From: Ustilago trichophora
Lineage: Eukaryota; Basidiomycota; Ustilaginomycetes; Ustilaginales; Ustilaginaceae
Direction of reading: 5' to 3'
Length of the DNA stretch: 64,000 nucleotides
NCBI GenBank assembly: GCA_900323505.1
Contig: OOIN01000022.1
Coordinates: 434,001 to 498,000, forward strand
The translations under genes were made by a program, and so were the position numbers. The stretch's first letter is position 1, and each line of letters begins with the position of its first letter. The notes beneath the pieces are model-generated. The model was not told the DNA's origin and searched no databases. It saw only the letters and a program-made list of their open reading frames with translations. Positions 39,536-49,427 of the stretch are shown piece by piece.

Positions 39536-41074
39536 ATGACCATGCAAGCGACCGGACCAACCGGAGCGACCTACGCGGAATCCGCTCGAAACAGTGATAT
39601 AGTCGAGGCAGGCTACCCGAAACCACCTGATCTTGACATTGAGGCATGGAGCAGCTTGATAGGCTCAAAGTCGGTCACATCGCCTCATTTGATAGCCAAC
39701 ATTGACCATCCATCACAGAGCTCGTCGGACAACTCGGAGGATTCGAGCATCGCCAGTGTTCAATCTTGTCGCGACTTTTACCGCAGAGCAAGTTGGGCTC
39801 CTGACGGCTCAGCTATCCTCGCCATCACAGAATCCCAGCGGAAGCATGTTCACCGTTGCAGCAGCTCCGGTGGTATAGAGCGTACTTCCGAGCTCAAAAA
39901 CCCATCGCCGCTTCTCGACGCAGTGTGGTATCCCGTGCCAGCCTTACGACAACCCACAGACGATCAAGAAAGTCAAGGCACGGCGACGACAACATGGTGC
40001 TTCGCCGAATCACACAGAGACCTTCCAATCCGTTTGACAGCCAGCAACAACGGCGAATCTCGCGCAAGCTATTCCATAATGAATCATGTCGAAAAGTTTG
40101 TCGGACCCCACTCGCTCGCCTTCAGTCCAGACCTCTCGCGTCTCTATTGCGGTCTCTTCTCTGCTCTTGCCGTCTTCCCTTTGTCGCGTCCAGGACTCAA
40201 TACGCATGCAAATGTACCGCTCACCTCTGGAAAGCGCTCTACTGGTGGACAGAAGGGCATCATTTCGGCGGTGGCAACGACAGCGCATCCCAGCGATGCC
40301 TCGCAAGAACTCGTCGCTGTAGGAACATATAACGGCAGTGTTGGGATCTATGGCTTCGACCCAACGACGTTACCCGATCCAACAGAGCATACAGCAACTC
40401 AGACTACCAGCTACGGTGAAGAAACGCTTGCTCAAAGCTCCTGCCTAGCAGGTTGGCGCGAGATTGAAGGAGACGGCATTACGCAGCTTAAATTTCATCC
40501 GCTCGTGCCATACGTGCTGTTCGTCGCATCGAGACGGTCAGATTACATGTATGTGTACGATGCTCGATATTTGATGGGTGATACAAGCAGATGGAGCTTC
40601 CGACCACTCGCGCAGGCAGCAGCTGGAGTGCGCACAGCACATCTGCTCGCCAAGTTGCGGCGATCTGGAGGAGCAAGTCATCAAAGACTCCACTTTGATG
40701 TGGACTGGGCTGGTCGCTGGCTCGCAACAGGAGACGAGAATGGAATGATCCACTTGTGGCGCATTGACACTGGTCGATTTATGGATCAGGCTGATCTTGA
40801 CGAGGAAGCTTCCGAGGTGCTCGAACTCAAGCCTGACCTGAGCTGGAAGGCGCATGCAGACGCTGTCGGATCGGTCTCGTTTCATCCTTATCAGCCATGG
40901 TTGGTTTCTGTTTCGGGTTCAAGGCGCTGGTCCGACTCAGAATCGGCGAATGGACGCGAGTCGTCGTCGGAGGAATCCGAAAGCACTTGTGCCAGCCAGC
41001 AACCGGCTTGGACCACCAATGACAGCTCGCTCAAAGTTTGGGACTTTTCCCAACCTCCAGCTCCTCGGTGCTAA
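39536..41074 (+). CDS. WRAP53/TCAB1-like WD-repeat protein
   Basis: 512 residues from ATG 39536 (MTMQATGPTG); a second ATG follows at 39542. The order of blocks matches the WRAP53/TCAB1 family, which binds CAB-box scaRNAs and telomerase RNA in animals. An N-terminal disordered part precedes RDFYRRASWAPDGSAILAI. Further blocks are DAVWYPVPAL, ESHRDLPIRLTASNNGESRA, GPHSLAFSPDLSRLYCGL, FPLSRPG, GQKGIISAVATTAHP with VAVGTYNGSVGIYGFD, and GITQLKFHPLVPYVLFVASR with YMYVYDARYL. Two more WD repeats follow (WLATGDENGMIHLWRIDTG and AHADAVGSVSFHP). These are several WD blades of one propeller. The role in a fungus is not clear: snoRNA/scaRNA or telomerase handling is an inference from family. It is convergent with the ICT1-like gene (70 bp between stops). 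Confidence 0.8.
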   Translation: MTMQATGPTGATYAESARNSDIVEAGYPKPPDLDIEAWSSLIGSKSVTSPHLIANIDHPSQSSSDNSEDSSIASVQSCRDFYRRASWAPDGSAILAITESQRKHVHRCSSSGGIERTSELKNPSPLLDAVWYPVPALRQPTDDQESQGTATTTWCFAESHRDLPIRLTASNNGESRASYSIMNHVEKFVGPHSLAFSPDLSRLYCGLFSALAVFPLSRPGLNTHANVPLTSGKRSTGGQKGIISAVATTAHPSDASQELVAVGTYNGSVGIYGFDPTTLPDPTEHTATQTTSYGEETLAQSSCLAGWREIEGDGITQLKFHPLVPYVLFVASRRSDYMYVYDARYLMGDTSRWSFRPLAQAAAGVRTAHLLAKLRRSGGASHQRLHFDVDWAGRWLATGDENGMIHLWRIDTGRFMDQADLDEEASEVLELKPDLSWKAHADAVGSVSFHPYQPWLVSVSGSRRWSDSESANGRESSSEESESTCASQQPAWTTNDSSLKVWDFSQPPAPRC

Positions 41075-41144
41075 GAGCATTGACAGTCACTTTGAGCATC
41101 CGTACCTGTAGCGACAATATGTAGGCAATAGAAAATGAGACAGC

Positions 41145-41858
41145 TCAACCTTTGAACTTGCGCCCGCTCTTGACGTCTGCCCGCTTCATCTTGTTCTGCT
41201 TCTTCCTCCTTGCCTCGGCCTCCTGCAACCTCCTCACTCGATCTCTTTGCTGCTGGCTCGTCTCACCAATCATTCCTTCCTGCGCGAGCTCTAACAGATG
41301 AGCATGCATTTTCTCCAGCGCATCCTGCACATTGGCCTCCTGGGTGCGATGTCGCATGCTCGTCACGAGCAAAGAGTGATCTGAAGCGACGTAGTAGGGC
41401 GATTTTTTGGCTATGCGACTGACCAAGTCCCTATTGAGCCATTTACGAGGATGTGCGGGATCGAGAGAGTCAGGTGCGTGCCCGTTGGCCTGGGATAGCT
41501 CGAGACGAACGTTGGCTTTTGTGTTGAGCTTGTTGACGTTTTGACCGCCTGGACCGGAGGAGCGAGAAAAGGTGACGGAATAGTCATTGCGACGGAGGGT
41601 GAGATCGGAGAAGCTAGAGACCCATTTTTGACGTTGTTCCATTTCCTTCTCATCATAGTCTGTATTTTCGGCCTGGTTCTGGAGTGCTGCTGATGTGGAG
41701 AGTGATCGTGGGGGGAATCGATGAGTTGTGAGGGGTGTCGATGGAGTCGCACCGCGTGGTAGCACGGACAGCAGAGTGATTCTTGCTGCGTACGATCCTA
41801 GCGCAGAGGCTTGCGACCGCAAAAGAGCCACCCGCATCATCCCTTTGCATGCCAACAT
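41145..41858 (-). CDS. ICT1/Pth4-like mitochondrial peptidyl-tRNA hydrolase (GGQ)
   Basis: 237 residues. The N-terminal 60 residues are basic and acid-free (MLACKGMMRVALLRSQASAL, RSLSTSAALQ), a mitochondrial presequence. The GGQ motif lies in TFSRSSGPGGQNVNKLNTKA (residues 97-116), followed by NVRLEL. The basic C-terminal tail (RRKKQNKMKRADVKSGRKFKG) is the ICT1/YaeJ tail that enters the empty mRNA channel. The protein lacks a codon-recognition domain, so it should rescue stalled mitochondrial ribosomes by hydrolysing peptidyl-tRNA without a stop codon. Confidence 0.9.
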   Translation of the reverse strand: MLACKGMMRVALLRSQASALGSYAARITLLSVLPRGATPSTPLTTHRFPPRSLSTSAALQNQAENTDYDEKEMEQRQKWVSSFSDLTLRRNDYSVTFSRSSGPGGQNVNKLNTKANVRLELSQANGHAPDSLDPAHPRKWLNRDLVSRIAKKSPYYVASDHSLLVTSMRHRTQEANVQDALEKMHAHLLELAQEGMIGETSQQQRDRVRRLQEAEARRKKQNKMKRADVKSGRKFKG

Positions 41859-43220
41859 GCTGCTCTATTCATCGTTGTCGGCGTCCAGGTTGGTGATTCT
41901 ATGGTGATGGTTGGTGTTACACACTAAAAGCTGGCAAAATAGAATGAGTGGAGGGGAAAAAAAAGGCCGAAAAAAGCACCGAGAAAAAGAAGCTTTTTCT
42001 CAAAAATGACGCACACAAACAACTCACATTGTCTGGACCGCACACTCAAGCTTCAAACAATACAGAAACACAGAATGTTACAGTACCAAACAACCACTAC
42101 TAGAAGCTCTTCCCACGTGAAGCTTCCGCTTGGACGGGGGATATTGTCAGAGAGAAATAGAAAAGGGAGCGAAGTAGATACAGCATGCGTGTGGTTCCGT
42201 TGGGATGCCAAATCGGCGTTAAGTTGTGCAGATGTTGGACTTGGACACATTTGTCCGCTTTTTCAGAGAGTTTGCATAGGCTTTCTTTCTCTGGCAAAAA
42301 GAAACCAACCGATCGATAGATCGACATCGGCGATAAGCACGCGACAGAAGAGGGTCGCTTGTTCGTTTCATGCGTCTTGACCATCCTTTCCGTCGTTGTG
42401 AGCCATTCAACCCATTTCGCAACACGTATGGATTACTAACAACGCTATCAACGGGCGTCACAGAGAAAAAAAGCGTTGATGCTCGGTATGCTGGTTGATA
42501 GAGTGGGGGCGATGAAGGATGAAGAGAAAGTGTACGATTACCAAGCATCGGAATAGCCGGACGTCTGTGGCTTTGGTTTCTGCTCAGTCACGCAACGGAT
42601 CGGGGTGTTGCTGAATGAACCCTTTGACTACTGTAAAAGCCGAGCAAGCGAGGATTGCATCGCGAATTTGTACAGTACAGTACAGTACTGTACAGTACTT
42701 TTTCGACTTTTTCGACTTTTTGATTTTTGTGATTTTGCTGATTCCGGGGCAGCAGACTACGATTCTGGAATTTTAGCCCCAGAGTGAAAGAGAGAAAGAG
42801 AGAGAGAGTGAGAGCGGAACGGAGCTCGTATTCGCATCTTGTGCTCATGCTCGTGCTCTAGCTTGCCTTGCTCTGGTTGGTTCCTGCTTCTTCATCAGCT
42901 GCAACATCATCCGTCACTCACTGGGGACCCAACCTCCACCCTCGCATCCGGCTTGCCAGGTCTTTGTGGTACGGAACGGCAACGAGCAACGAGCAACAAG
43001 CAACGGAAGAGTCGCCAACACCATCATCATCACCACCACTACCAGCAGCCTTGTCAACACCACCGAGGCGTAATCCACGCATAAGGGTGCCCGAGGGATC
43101 CAACACACTCGCTGCTTCGGTGTAACTATAGGATATACTCCATCAAGTCTCCATCGACACGCGGCTGTCACTCCTATACACTCGTTACTGCTGCAACCAG
43201 AGCAGCTTTAGTTGAGCAAC
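41859..43220. other. 1.4 kb divergent spacer ICT1-like / gsh1
   Basis: No convincing gene. It holds A-rich and T-rich runs (about 41958-42000 and 42698-42730), the GTACA cluster at 42670-42698, GA microsatellite sequence near 42786-42812, and a long gsh1 leader region. That region includes a short upstream ORF starting at 42868 whose translation is unproven. Confidence 0.5.
42670..42698. repeat. GTACA/GTACT pentamer cluster (29 bp)
   Basis: Direct GTACA units invert twice, so that two overlapping 14-bp perfect palindromes occur (42680-42693 and 42685-42698). It is immediately followed by TTTTTCGAC repeats. Confidence 0.95.
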
Positions 43221-45341
43221 ATGGGTCTCCTCTCTCTAGGAACGCCGATGGACTGGCAAGATGCCCAACCTCTTGCATCGCACGTCCGCAAGCACGGCAT
43301 TGAACAGTTCATCTCCTTGTGGAACAAGATCAAGGATCGTCGCGGAGACATCTTGCTCTGGGGTGACGAGATCGAGTACATTGTCGTTTCGTTCGATGAA
43401 GAGACCCAAAATGCCAAGCTATCTCTCCGACAAGAAGAAATCCTCAAGGTCTTGTCTGCAAGCGATCAGGAGACCCGCGAATCCGCTCCAGGGCTTGCCA
43501 GCCAAATACCTACCTTCCACCCTGAGTTTGGTCGCTTCATGCTCGAGTCTACCCCAGGTTCGCCATATGGTGCCAGCCCCAAGGAGTTGAGAGGTGTCGA
43601 GCGCAATATGCGCCTCCGCAGGCAGATTGCTCGTTCCCACTTGAAGCCCAACGAGCTGCCCATCACCCTCACCTCATATCCTCGTCTAGGAGTCACAGAT
43701 GCACCCTTCACCGAGCCACACTACGAGGCCAACGGCAACGCCTCCCGTTCCATGTTTTTGCCCGACGAGCTGATCAACCCACACGCTCGATTCCCTACAC
43801 TCGCCGCCAACATCCGAAAGCGTCGAGGATCCAAGGTCGCCATCAACATGCCCATCTTCAAGGATGTCAACACTCCCTCGCCTTTCATCGACCCTAGCAT
43901 TCCTTGGGATCGCAACCTCTTTCCCGAAGACGCAGAGGCAAAGGCGGGCGCCGCCAAGCCAGACCACATCTACATGGACGCCATGGGTTTTGGTATGGGC
44001 TGCTGCTGTCTCCAGGTCACCTTTCAGGCCTGCTCGGTGCAAGAAGCGCGTACCGTCTACGACCAGCTCATTCCCGTCGGACCGCTCTTGCTCGCTCTGA
44101 CGGCCGCATCACCCGCCTACCGTGGCTATCTTGCCGATGTCGATTGCCGTTGGAACGTCATTTCTGCTGCAGTGGATGACCGTACCCCGCAAGAAAGAGG
44201 CGAGCCTGCACTTCCGCTTCCCGGACACACAACGCGCGGAGGACTCGACAGAGACGCAGAAAAGATCCCCAAATCGCGCTACGACTCGGTCGACTCGTAC
44301 ATCTCGCAGGACCCGCTCAACCGTCGCAGCTACAATGACAACCCTTTGCCCATCAATGCCCAAGTCAAGCAGCAGCTGCGCCAAGCCGGTGTTGACGACT
44401 TGCTCTCGGATCATCTCGCCCACCTCTTCATCCGCGATCCCCTCGTCATCTTCAGCGAGATGGTCGACCAGGACGACGAGACGAGCACGGATCACTTTGA
44501 GAATCTGCAGAGTACCAACTGGCAAACGATGCGATTCAAGCCTCCACCGCCTGGAGGCAGGATCGGTTGGAGGGTTGAGTTCAGGAGTATGGAGGTGCAG
44601 ATTACCGACTTTGAGAATGCGGCGTTCTCGGTGTTCATCGTATTGCTCACAAGGGCGATCTTGAGCTTTGGTTTGAACTTCTACATGCCTCTCACAAAAG
44701 TCGATGAAAACATGGCACGGGCACACAAGAGGGACGCGGTGAACGGGGAACATTTCTGGTTCAGGAAGGAGGTATACCGTACAAGGAATAGGCATGCTTC
44801 GAGACAGGCGTCGAGACAGCCTTCGCGCTGTAGCTCAACGGAGAATCTCTACAATGGATCCAAGCCCAACGGTGCCATCCTCAATGGTACTCCAAACGGC
44901 GGACGAGCTAGCCCGCAGAGCATCGCCTCATCCTCCTCAGACGGCGCAGAGTTGGAGGAAGAAGAATACGCAGAATTCACCATGAACGAGTTGATGAATG
45001 GCAAAGGCGACGAATTCCCCGGTCTAGTCGGACTGGTGCACAATTACCTGGACAGCCTCAACATTGACGTAGAGACACGGTGCGAGATGGGGCTCTACCT
45101 CGAGCTCGTCTCCCAGCGGGCGAGTGGAAAGCTGATGACTACGGCTACCTGGATCAGACAGTACGTAAGGAATCACCCCGAATACAAGGGCGATTCGGTG
45201 GTCAGTCAAAAGATCAACTATGACATGATCAAGCAGTTGGATCTCATCGAGAGGGGAGAAGTGGACGCCCCTGGATTCTTGCCAAAAGGTTATGCGCAAC
45301 GTAGGAAGAGTCAGGAGACCAAGCCGGAGCTCAAGGCTTAA
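43221..45341 (+). CDS. gsh1: Glutamate-cysteine ligase catalytic subunit
   Basis: 706 residues from ATG 43221 (MGLLSLGTPMDWQDAQPLAS). It catalyses ATP-dependent joining of glutamate and cysteine, the rate-limiting step of glutathione synthesis, in the cytosol. Family hallmarks: HGIEQFISLWNKIKDRRGD, then WGDEIEYIVVSFD; EFGRFMLESTPGSPYG; the Met-rich DAMGFGMGCCCLQVTFQACS; the VDCRWNVISAAVDDRTPQER region; GGRIGWRVEFRSMEVQ; and the C-terminal YLELVSQRASGKLMTTATWI. Length is normal for the eukaryotic enzyme. A Ser/Asn-rich insert (about residues 535-585) interrupts the C-terminal third and looks disordered. Redox control is expected from the family but no defined site was identified in the promoter. 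Confidence 0.95.
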   Translation: MGLLSLGTPMDWQDAQPLASHVRKHGIEQFISLWNKIKDRRGDILLWGDEIEYIVVSFDEETQNAKLSLRQEEILKVLSASDQETRESAPGLASQIPTFHPEFGRFMLESTPGSPYGASPKELRGVERNMRLRRQIARSHLKPNELPITLTSYPRLGVTDAPFTEPHYEANGNASRSMFLPDELINPHARFPTLAANIRKRRGSKVAINMPIFKDVNTPSPFIDPSIPWDRNLFPEDAEAKAGAAKPDHIYMDAMGFGMGCCCLQVTFQACSVQEARTVYDQLIPVGPLLLALTAASPAYRGYLADVDCRWNVISAAVDDRTPQERGEPALPLPGHTTRGGLDRDAEKIPKSRYDSVDSYISQDPLNRRSYNDNPLPINAQVKQQLRQAGVDDLLSDHLAHLFIRDPLVIFSEMVDQDDETSTDHFENLQSTNWQTMRFKPPPPGGRIGWRVEFRSMEVQITDFENAAFSVFIVLLTRAILSFGLNFYMPLTKVDENMARAHKRDAVNGEHFWFRKEVYRTRNRHASRQASRQPSRCSSTENLYNGSKPNGAILNGTPNGGRASPQSIASSSSDGAELEEEEYAEFTMNELMNGKGDEFPGLVGLVHNYLDSLNIDVETRCEMGLYLELVSQRASGKLMTTATWIRQYVRNHPEYKGDSVVSQKINYDMIKQLDLIERGEVDAPGFLPKGYAQRRKSQETKPELKA

Positions 45342-45848
45342 GACCTACAGCTCCAGTCACAAACTTGTTTGTATCATTATCGCACACACCATATTAAGCC
45401 TTGATCATGCATTGTCACGATCAAACGTGTTGTGCGTCCAAAGCGTACACGTTACGAGAATGGACGGAGGGAGGAATCGAAAGTGACCAGATAGTGAGTA
45501 CTGTACGAGTGGGAGCGAGGTAAAAAGTGGGCTGTATGTATCGTCACGTCAGCGAACGCCCTCATTTTTTTCCGGCCCCTTGGGGAATTTCCCGTGCACG
45601 GTCAAAAGGTGGAGGCTTGGACATTTCCAGGAATGCGCAATAATGCGCTTTCAAACGTGAAATGTGAGCTGGGATGACTGTGACTGATATCAGAGGCAGC
45701 GAAAGGTTGTCTGATCGAGGCTTTGATGTTTGGTTGCCACCTTCCCACCACCAACACGATCTGGCGCTGTCTCTCAAGATCTTTATCCAGATCATCTTTT
45801 AAAAGCATCGTATACAGCAAATCATCGGTAGATTCGACATCTTTCACT
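45342..45848. other. Spacer gsh1 / DUF1769 gene
   Basis: 507 bp without a gene. It contains AGTACTGTAC at 45497-45506. The frame before the DUF1769 start is open from 45723; I take the ATG at 45849 from family similarity. Confidence 0.5.
45497..45506. repeat. AGTACTGTAC element
   Basis: A single copy of the recurring palindromic motif in the gsh1-DUF1769 spacer. Confidence 0.8.
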
Positions 45849-46712
45849 ATGGCGCCTTCCCTAAAGATTTCCGCCGGTCCTTCGGTGGATTCCCTCAGCA
45901 CCGTCGCGGTGAACCACGATGACAAGCCTACCACTGTCTCCTCGCCTCATTTTCAAGGTCGCATCTCCGTTCGTATCAAGAATTTCACCGGGAGTGATCC
46001 CGAAGGAGTCACCCACAGCACCGATACGCCCTATTTCACTTCTGGACATGGCAAAAACCAATCGTGGAGCATGCAAATCCAAGGCCGATTCAAGGACGAA
46101 GTAAACGCTGATGATCTAGTCTTTGGAAACGAATTCGACAAGCCCATCAAGGACCATTTGCCCTATGGTACCAGTGTAGCGTTGCAATTCGTCAAACTGG
46201 TGGATCCCAACTTGGAGCATGATCTATATGCTGAAAAGCCGCATGCTTGGAGTCCCTATCTCGCCACCATGCCGCGCATCAATAGTACTACACTCTCCAA
46301 CACTGAGGATGCAAAAGACTTTCAAGGTTGGCCAAGTTTCCCAACCCATCCCGAATACGTCGTGGATGACATTACAAGCCTTATCCCCAATGAATTGGCC
46401 GAGAAGGAAAAGGACACAGTAGCCAACTTTAAAGGTATCGACAAAGCTCACGAGTACCGACAGCGTTTTTTGGGTAATCGCAACCATCGACAAGAGATTG
46501 TTGTCAAGTCGGATCAGGTGGTAACAGCAGACTTTTTCAACGGATTCATCGATTTCAACGATCTGACTTTGCACATTCCTTTCTCGGGTGGATTGAAATT
46601 TGATCTAAAAAAGTACTGGGATGGTCAACCTGTAAGGTACATTTGCAAGGATAGGAAGAAAGGTACGGTTTTCTTTGTTATTCAATTTGATATTGTTGAT
46701 CTCAATCAGTAG
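45849..46712 (+). CDS. DUF1769 (UPF0590-like) protein
   Basis: 287 residues from ATG 45849 (MAPSLKISAGPSVDSL). The match to the fungal DUF1769 family rests on RISVRIKNFTGSDPEG, the aromatic segment YFTSGHGKNQSWSMQIQGRF, DLVFGNEFDKPI with LPYGTSVALQF, and the C-terminal IDFNDLTLHIPFSGGLKFDL with VRYICKDRKKGTVFFVIQF. The family covers a globular protein of unknown function that in several fungi has a near-identical core. No signal peptide, membrane helix or catalytic motif is seen. An upstream in-frame ATG at 45723 would add 42 residues of Ser/Arg-rich sequence and is a possible alternative start with a targeting peptide. It is convergent with the KHDC4-like gene. Confidence 0.82.
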   Translation: MAPSLKISAGPSVDSLSTVAVNHDDKPTTVSSPHFQGRISVRIKNFTGSDPEGVTHSTDTPYFTSGHGKNQSWSMQIQGRFKDEVNADDLVFGNEFDKPIKDHLPYGTSVALQFVKLVDPNLEHDLYAEKPHAWSPYLATMPRINSTTLSNTEDAKDFQGWPSFPTHPEYVVDDITSLIPNELAEKEKDTVANFKGIDKAHEYRQRFLGNRNHRQEIVVKSDQVVTADFFNGFIDFNDLTLHIPFSGGLKFDLKKYWDGQPVRYICKDRKKGTVFFVIQFDIVDLNQ

Positions 46713-46999
46713 ACTAGATGTACAAGTGTCATGATATTGATGACAGGAAGAAAGGATACACATTTGACCATTCATGTATGACGCGTTTTAGACTCTATAA
46801 CAAACTTTACCAGCAATACCTTTCTCACTGAAATTTTCCCGAAGACCATAGAGCCCAACGAGGTGCGAACAAAATCAAACTACAAGTCTATAGTGAGGGT
46901 AGGAAAGAGTTGTTGCATTTGATACAAGTACAAAAGAGAAACAATGATGGCAAGGTGAACAAATCCCAAGTTGTCCAAATGTCTCGAATGCTGCGGGGT

Positions 47000-48418
47000 T
47001 TACTTGCGGTACTGCGGCGGAACATCCTGACCACCCTCTTCCTTGGTGGGTGCTCGGTGATGATAGGCTCGGAAGGATGTTTCCCACTCGACGTATTCTC
47101 GCCAGTATTTGTCCAGAGCTTCTTCCTCTGGGGATTTGGCAGCAGCAGCAGCTACTGCAGGTACAGCGCCTCGATCTCGTGTTTGAGGCGAGCCAGCGGG
47201 TGAAGATCCGTTGCGCTGCTGCTGCTGCTGATGCTGCTGGGTCGATCTGTGTGACGAGTCGGTGGGGGGCGGAGGTGGAGCGTCGTCTTCTGGAGGAGGA
47301 GGAGGTGGGGCAGCGCCATCGTCTGCGGGTGGGGGTGCTGGTTCGCCGTTGAGTCTCTGGTACCCGTGAGACTGGGATTGGTGGTAGTTTCTTTGTTGGT
47401 CCCAACCTCCTTGCTGTTGATGGCCACCATAGCCACCTGCGCCACCAGCAGGGCTTCCACCTCGACCGTAACCATGAGAACGGCCGTAGCCTCCGCCTCT
47501 TGGCGCACCGCCGTCGTACCCACCGTATCCACCTCTGCCACCGGGACCTCCACCACCGTATCCTTGGCCCATCGCGTCATAAGCTTTTTGCCATTCAGCA
47601 CGTACAACTTCCATGAGATCCTCAGCAAGCACCTTTGCCGCCTGAATCTGTTCTTCCTCCGGACCTGCAATGGCAATGTGCATTGGTTCTGGCATTTCCA
47701 CTCCGGTATCGCTCTCGATGAATCCACTGCCGATTCCTTTGATTTGAACCCTGGTCCCCGTCTCACTCTGGATGTACTTGACAAACATTCCTCCCGGTCC
47801 TACGATCTTTGACCTGACGTTGAAGTTGCGAATGTTGTCGAGGTTGACCGGCACCTTTTCCTCAGGCCACCTTCTACGCTCCCTTGGCGGCGGACGCTGG
47901 TTCTCATAATCGAGCCGGCGTTGGTGTCGATCCTCTACAAGCTGCGGTACTTCCTGGGCCATCAACTCGTTGATCTTTGCAATCGCCGCATCGAGAATCT
48001 CCTGCGAGATGGCCGAAATGTGGAGGTAAAGCGGAGGATCTTCCTTGGTTGCAAGAGCTTTGTCCGGATACCAGGTTCCCTTTGTGGTGACGCTGGCTCC
48101 TGTTTCGCGGTGGATCTGCTGTTGCGTCTGACCCTTGGTAAGCATGTATCGGTTGCGCTGGTCGTTGATCTCTATGTCGTGGGTAAAGTCTGCATCGTGT
48201 ACGTCCTTGTCTTTGCGTTCCGCAGAGGAGGAGGAAGATGCGGATGGTTCGGATTCTTTGGAAGGTTGTTGAGACTTGGATGCGAACTGAGCGGCGATTT
48301 TGGCGGCTGCAGCTGCAGCGGCCGAGGCGGCGGCCGAGGTGGATGCAGCGGCGGAGGAGGCGGAGGAGGAAGAGGCAGCCTGCGCCTCATTCGCGGGGCT
48401 ATCCCATCGACCTGACAT
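47000..48418 (-). CDS. KHDC4/BLOM7-like KH-domain protein
   Basis: 472 residues from ATG 48418. After an Ala/Ser-rich start comes a first KH-like region (about 78-155, DIEINDQRNRYMLTKGQTQQ and ETGASVTTKGTWYPD). The canonical KH domain follows (about 192-285, SKIVGPGGMFVKYIQSETGT, then VQIKGIGSGF and IAIAGPEEEQIQAAKVLAED). This double arrangement is that of human KHDC4 (BLOM7), a splicing-associated RNA-binding protein. The C-terminal half is Gly/Tyr-rich (YGGGGPGGRGGYGGYDGG), then has Pro runs and poly-Gln, and ends in a conserved-looking KYWREYVEWETSFRAYH motif. A role in pre-mRNA processing is likely (family inference). It is divergent from pgi1. Confidence 0.85.
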   Translation of the reverse strand: MSGRWDSPANEAQAASSSSASSAAASTSAAASAAAAAAAKIAAQFASKSQQPSKESEPSASSSSSAERKDKDVHDADFTHDIEINDQRNRYMLTKGQTQQQIHRETGASVTTKGTWYPDKALATKEDPPLYLHISAISQEILDAAIAKINELMAQEVPQLVEDRHQRRLDYENQRPPPRERRRWPEEKVPVNLDNIRNFNVRSKIVGPGGMFVKYIQSETGTRVQIKGIGSGFIESDTGVEMPEPMHIAIAGPEEEQIQAAKVLAEDLMEVVRAEWQKAYDAMGQGYGGGGPGGRGGYGGYDGGAPRGGGYGRSHGYGRGGSPAGGAGGYGGHQQQGGWDQQRNYHQSQSHGYQRLNGEPAPPPADDGAAPPPPPPEDDAPPPPPTDSSHRSTQQHQQQQQRNGSSPAGSPQTRDRGAVPAVAAAAAKSPEEEALDKYWREYVEWETSFRAYHHRAPTKEEGGQDVPPQYRK

Positions 48419-49058
48419 TGCGTCTGGCGGTCGAGTTTGTGTGATAGAAGGTGATGTCTAGGGTTGCCGAGATGATGGTGTGCAGTGGAAGAGCGAGACG
48501 TGAAGTTTCTCGTGTGCAGGTTTCGAGGTTGGACCCTGATGTTGTGCAATTTGAATGAGACCTCTAAGCAATTCTTCGATCACAAATTTTGCTTTCGAAA
48601 CGTGAATCTGCTCAGGTTTAACATCTCATTTAAAAATTTGCCATAGATCTCCGATTAGGAGTTCACAAGATGTCCGGACCGCGACCGGGAAAGGCATGCG
48701 TTATCAGTCAACGGAGATCTTTCGAGGACGCTCGTTGATGTTGATCAAACCAACTCACGCCGTTGTGTCTCTCTCTGTTACATGGAAGCTGTGACATTTT
48801 GGGTACCATCAAGCAAAAGTGCAAGAAAGCAAGCAAGGTGTTGCCAATGCCAACCACAGATGAGAAGAACTCGTTCAAGAAGGCTTGCCGTTGACTCGTC
48901 GGTGGGCTCAAATAATCTTATCGACACTTGTGCTGTCAGAGATGAGAGACAGAGTGACAAGAAGAAAGTCTTTCGGATCCAAGCCGAAAAGGGGAGAATT
49001 GTGATTACTCTGTGTGTGCCAGAATCAGAATGGATGCTGACTGGGCGTTGTCGCGCAC

Positions 49059-49098
49059 AGGCTCGCAGGCTCACAGGCTCACAGGCTCACAGACTCAG
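49059..49098. repeat. AGGCTCAC tandem, about five units
   Basis: Units read AGGCTCGC, AGGCTCAC three times, then AGACTCAG, so the array decays at both ends. Confidence 0.85.
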
Positions 49099-49330
49099 CT
49101 GTGCGGAATCTCTCTGCTCCTTGGAATTTCCTAGAGACCAACCACGGCGAAATTGTGTGTGAGCCTAAAGGGAGGCGGTCCGAGCGTGCCGTCAGTGTGT
49201 TCAGCAACATGAGAGTCCGTGACGTCTTGCCCACGCTCACCTCTCTCAGAGTTCCACCGCCGCCGCCCCAACCAAACACGACAACTTGAAACGTTCCCCA
49301 ATCTTCTTGGCATATCCAAGCTAAGACGCA

Positions 49331-49412
49331 TCTTGCCCTTCCTTCCGTCCCTTCCTTCTCTTCCTTTCCTTGCCTTCCTTTACTCCACGCTATCCATCCA
49401 TTCTCTCCCCCT
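49331..49412 (+). promoter_or_regulatory. Pyrimidine-rich leader of pgi1
   Basis: A nearly uninterrupted C/T tract (CTTCC-type repeats) just upstream of the start. This is common in front of strongly expressed fungal glycolytic genes, where transcription starts within or just after the tract. Confidence 0.5.
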
Positions 49413-49427
49413 TGGTAAAACGCAACA

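Larger units (their letters stand above)
48419..49427. other. 1.0 kb divergent spacer KHDC4-like / pgi1
   Basis: No gene. It holds an 8-bp tandem (AGGCTCAC) at about 49059-49098 and a long pyrimidine tract before the pgi1 start. Confidence 0.55.
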
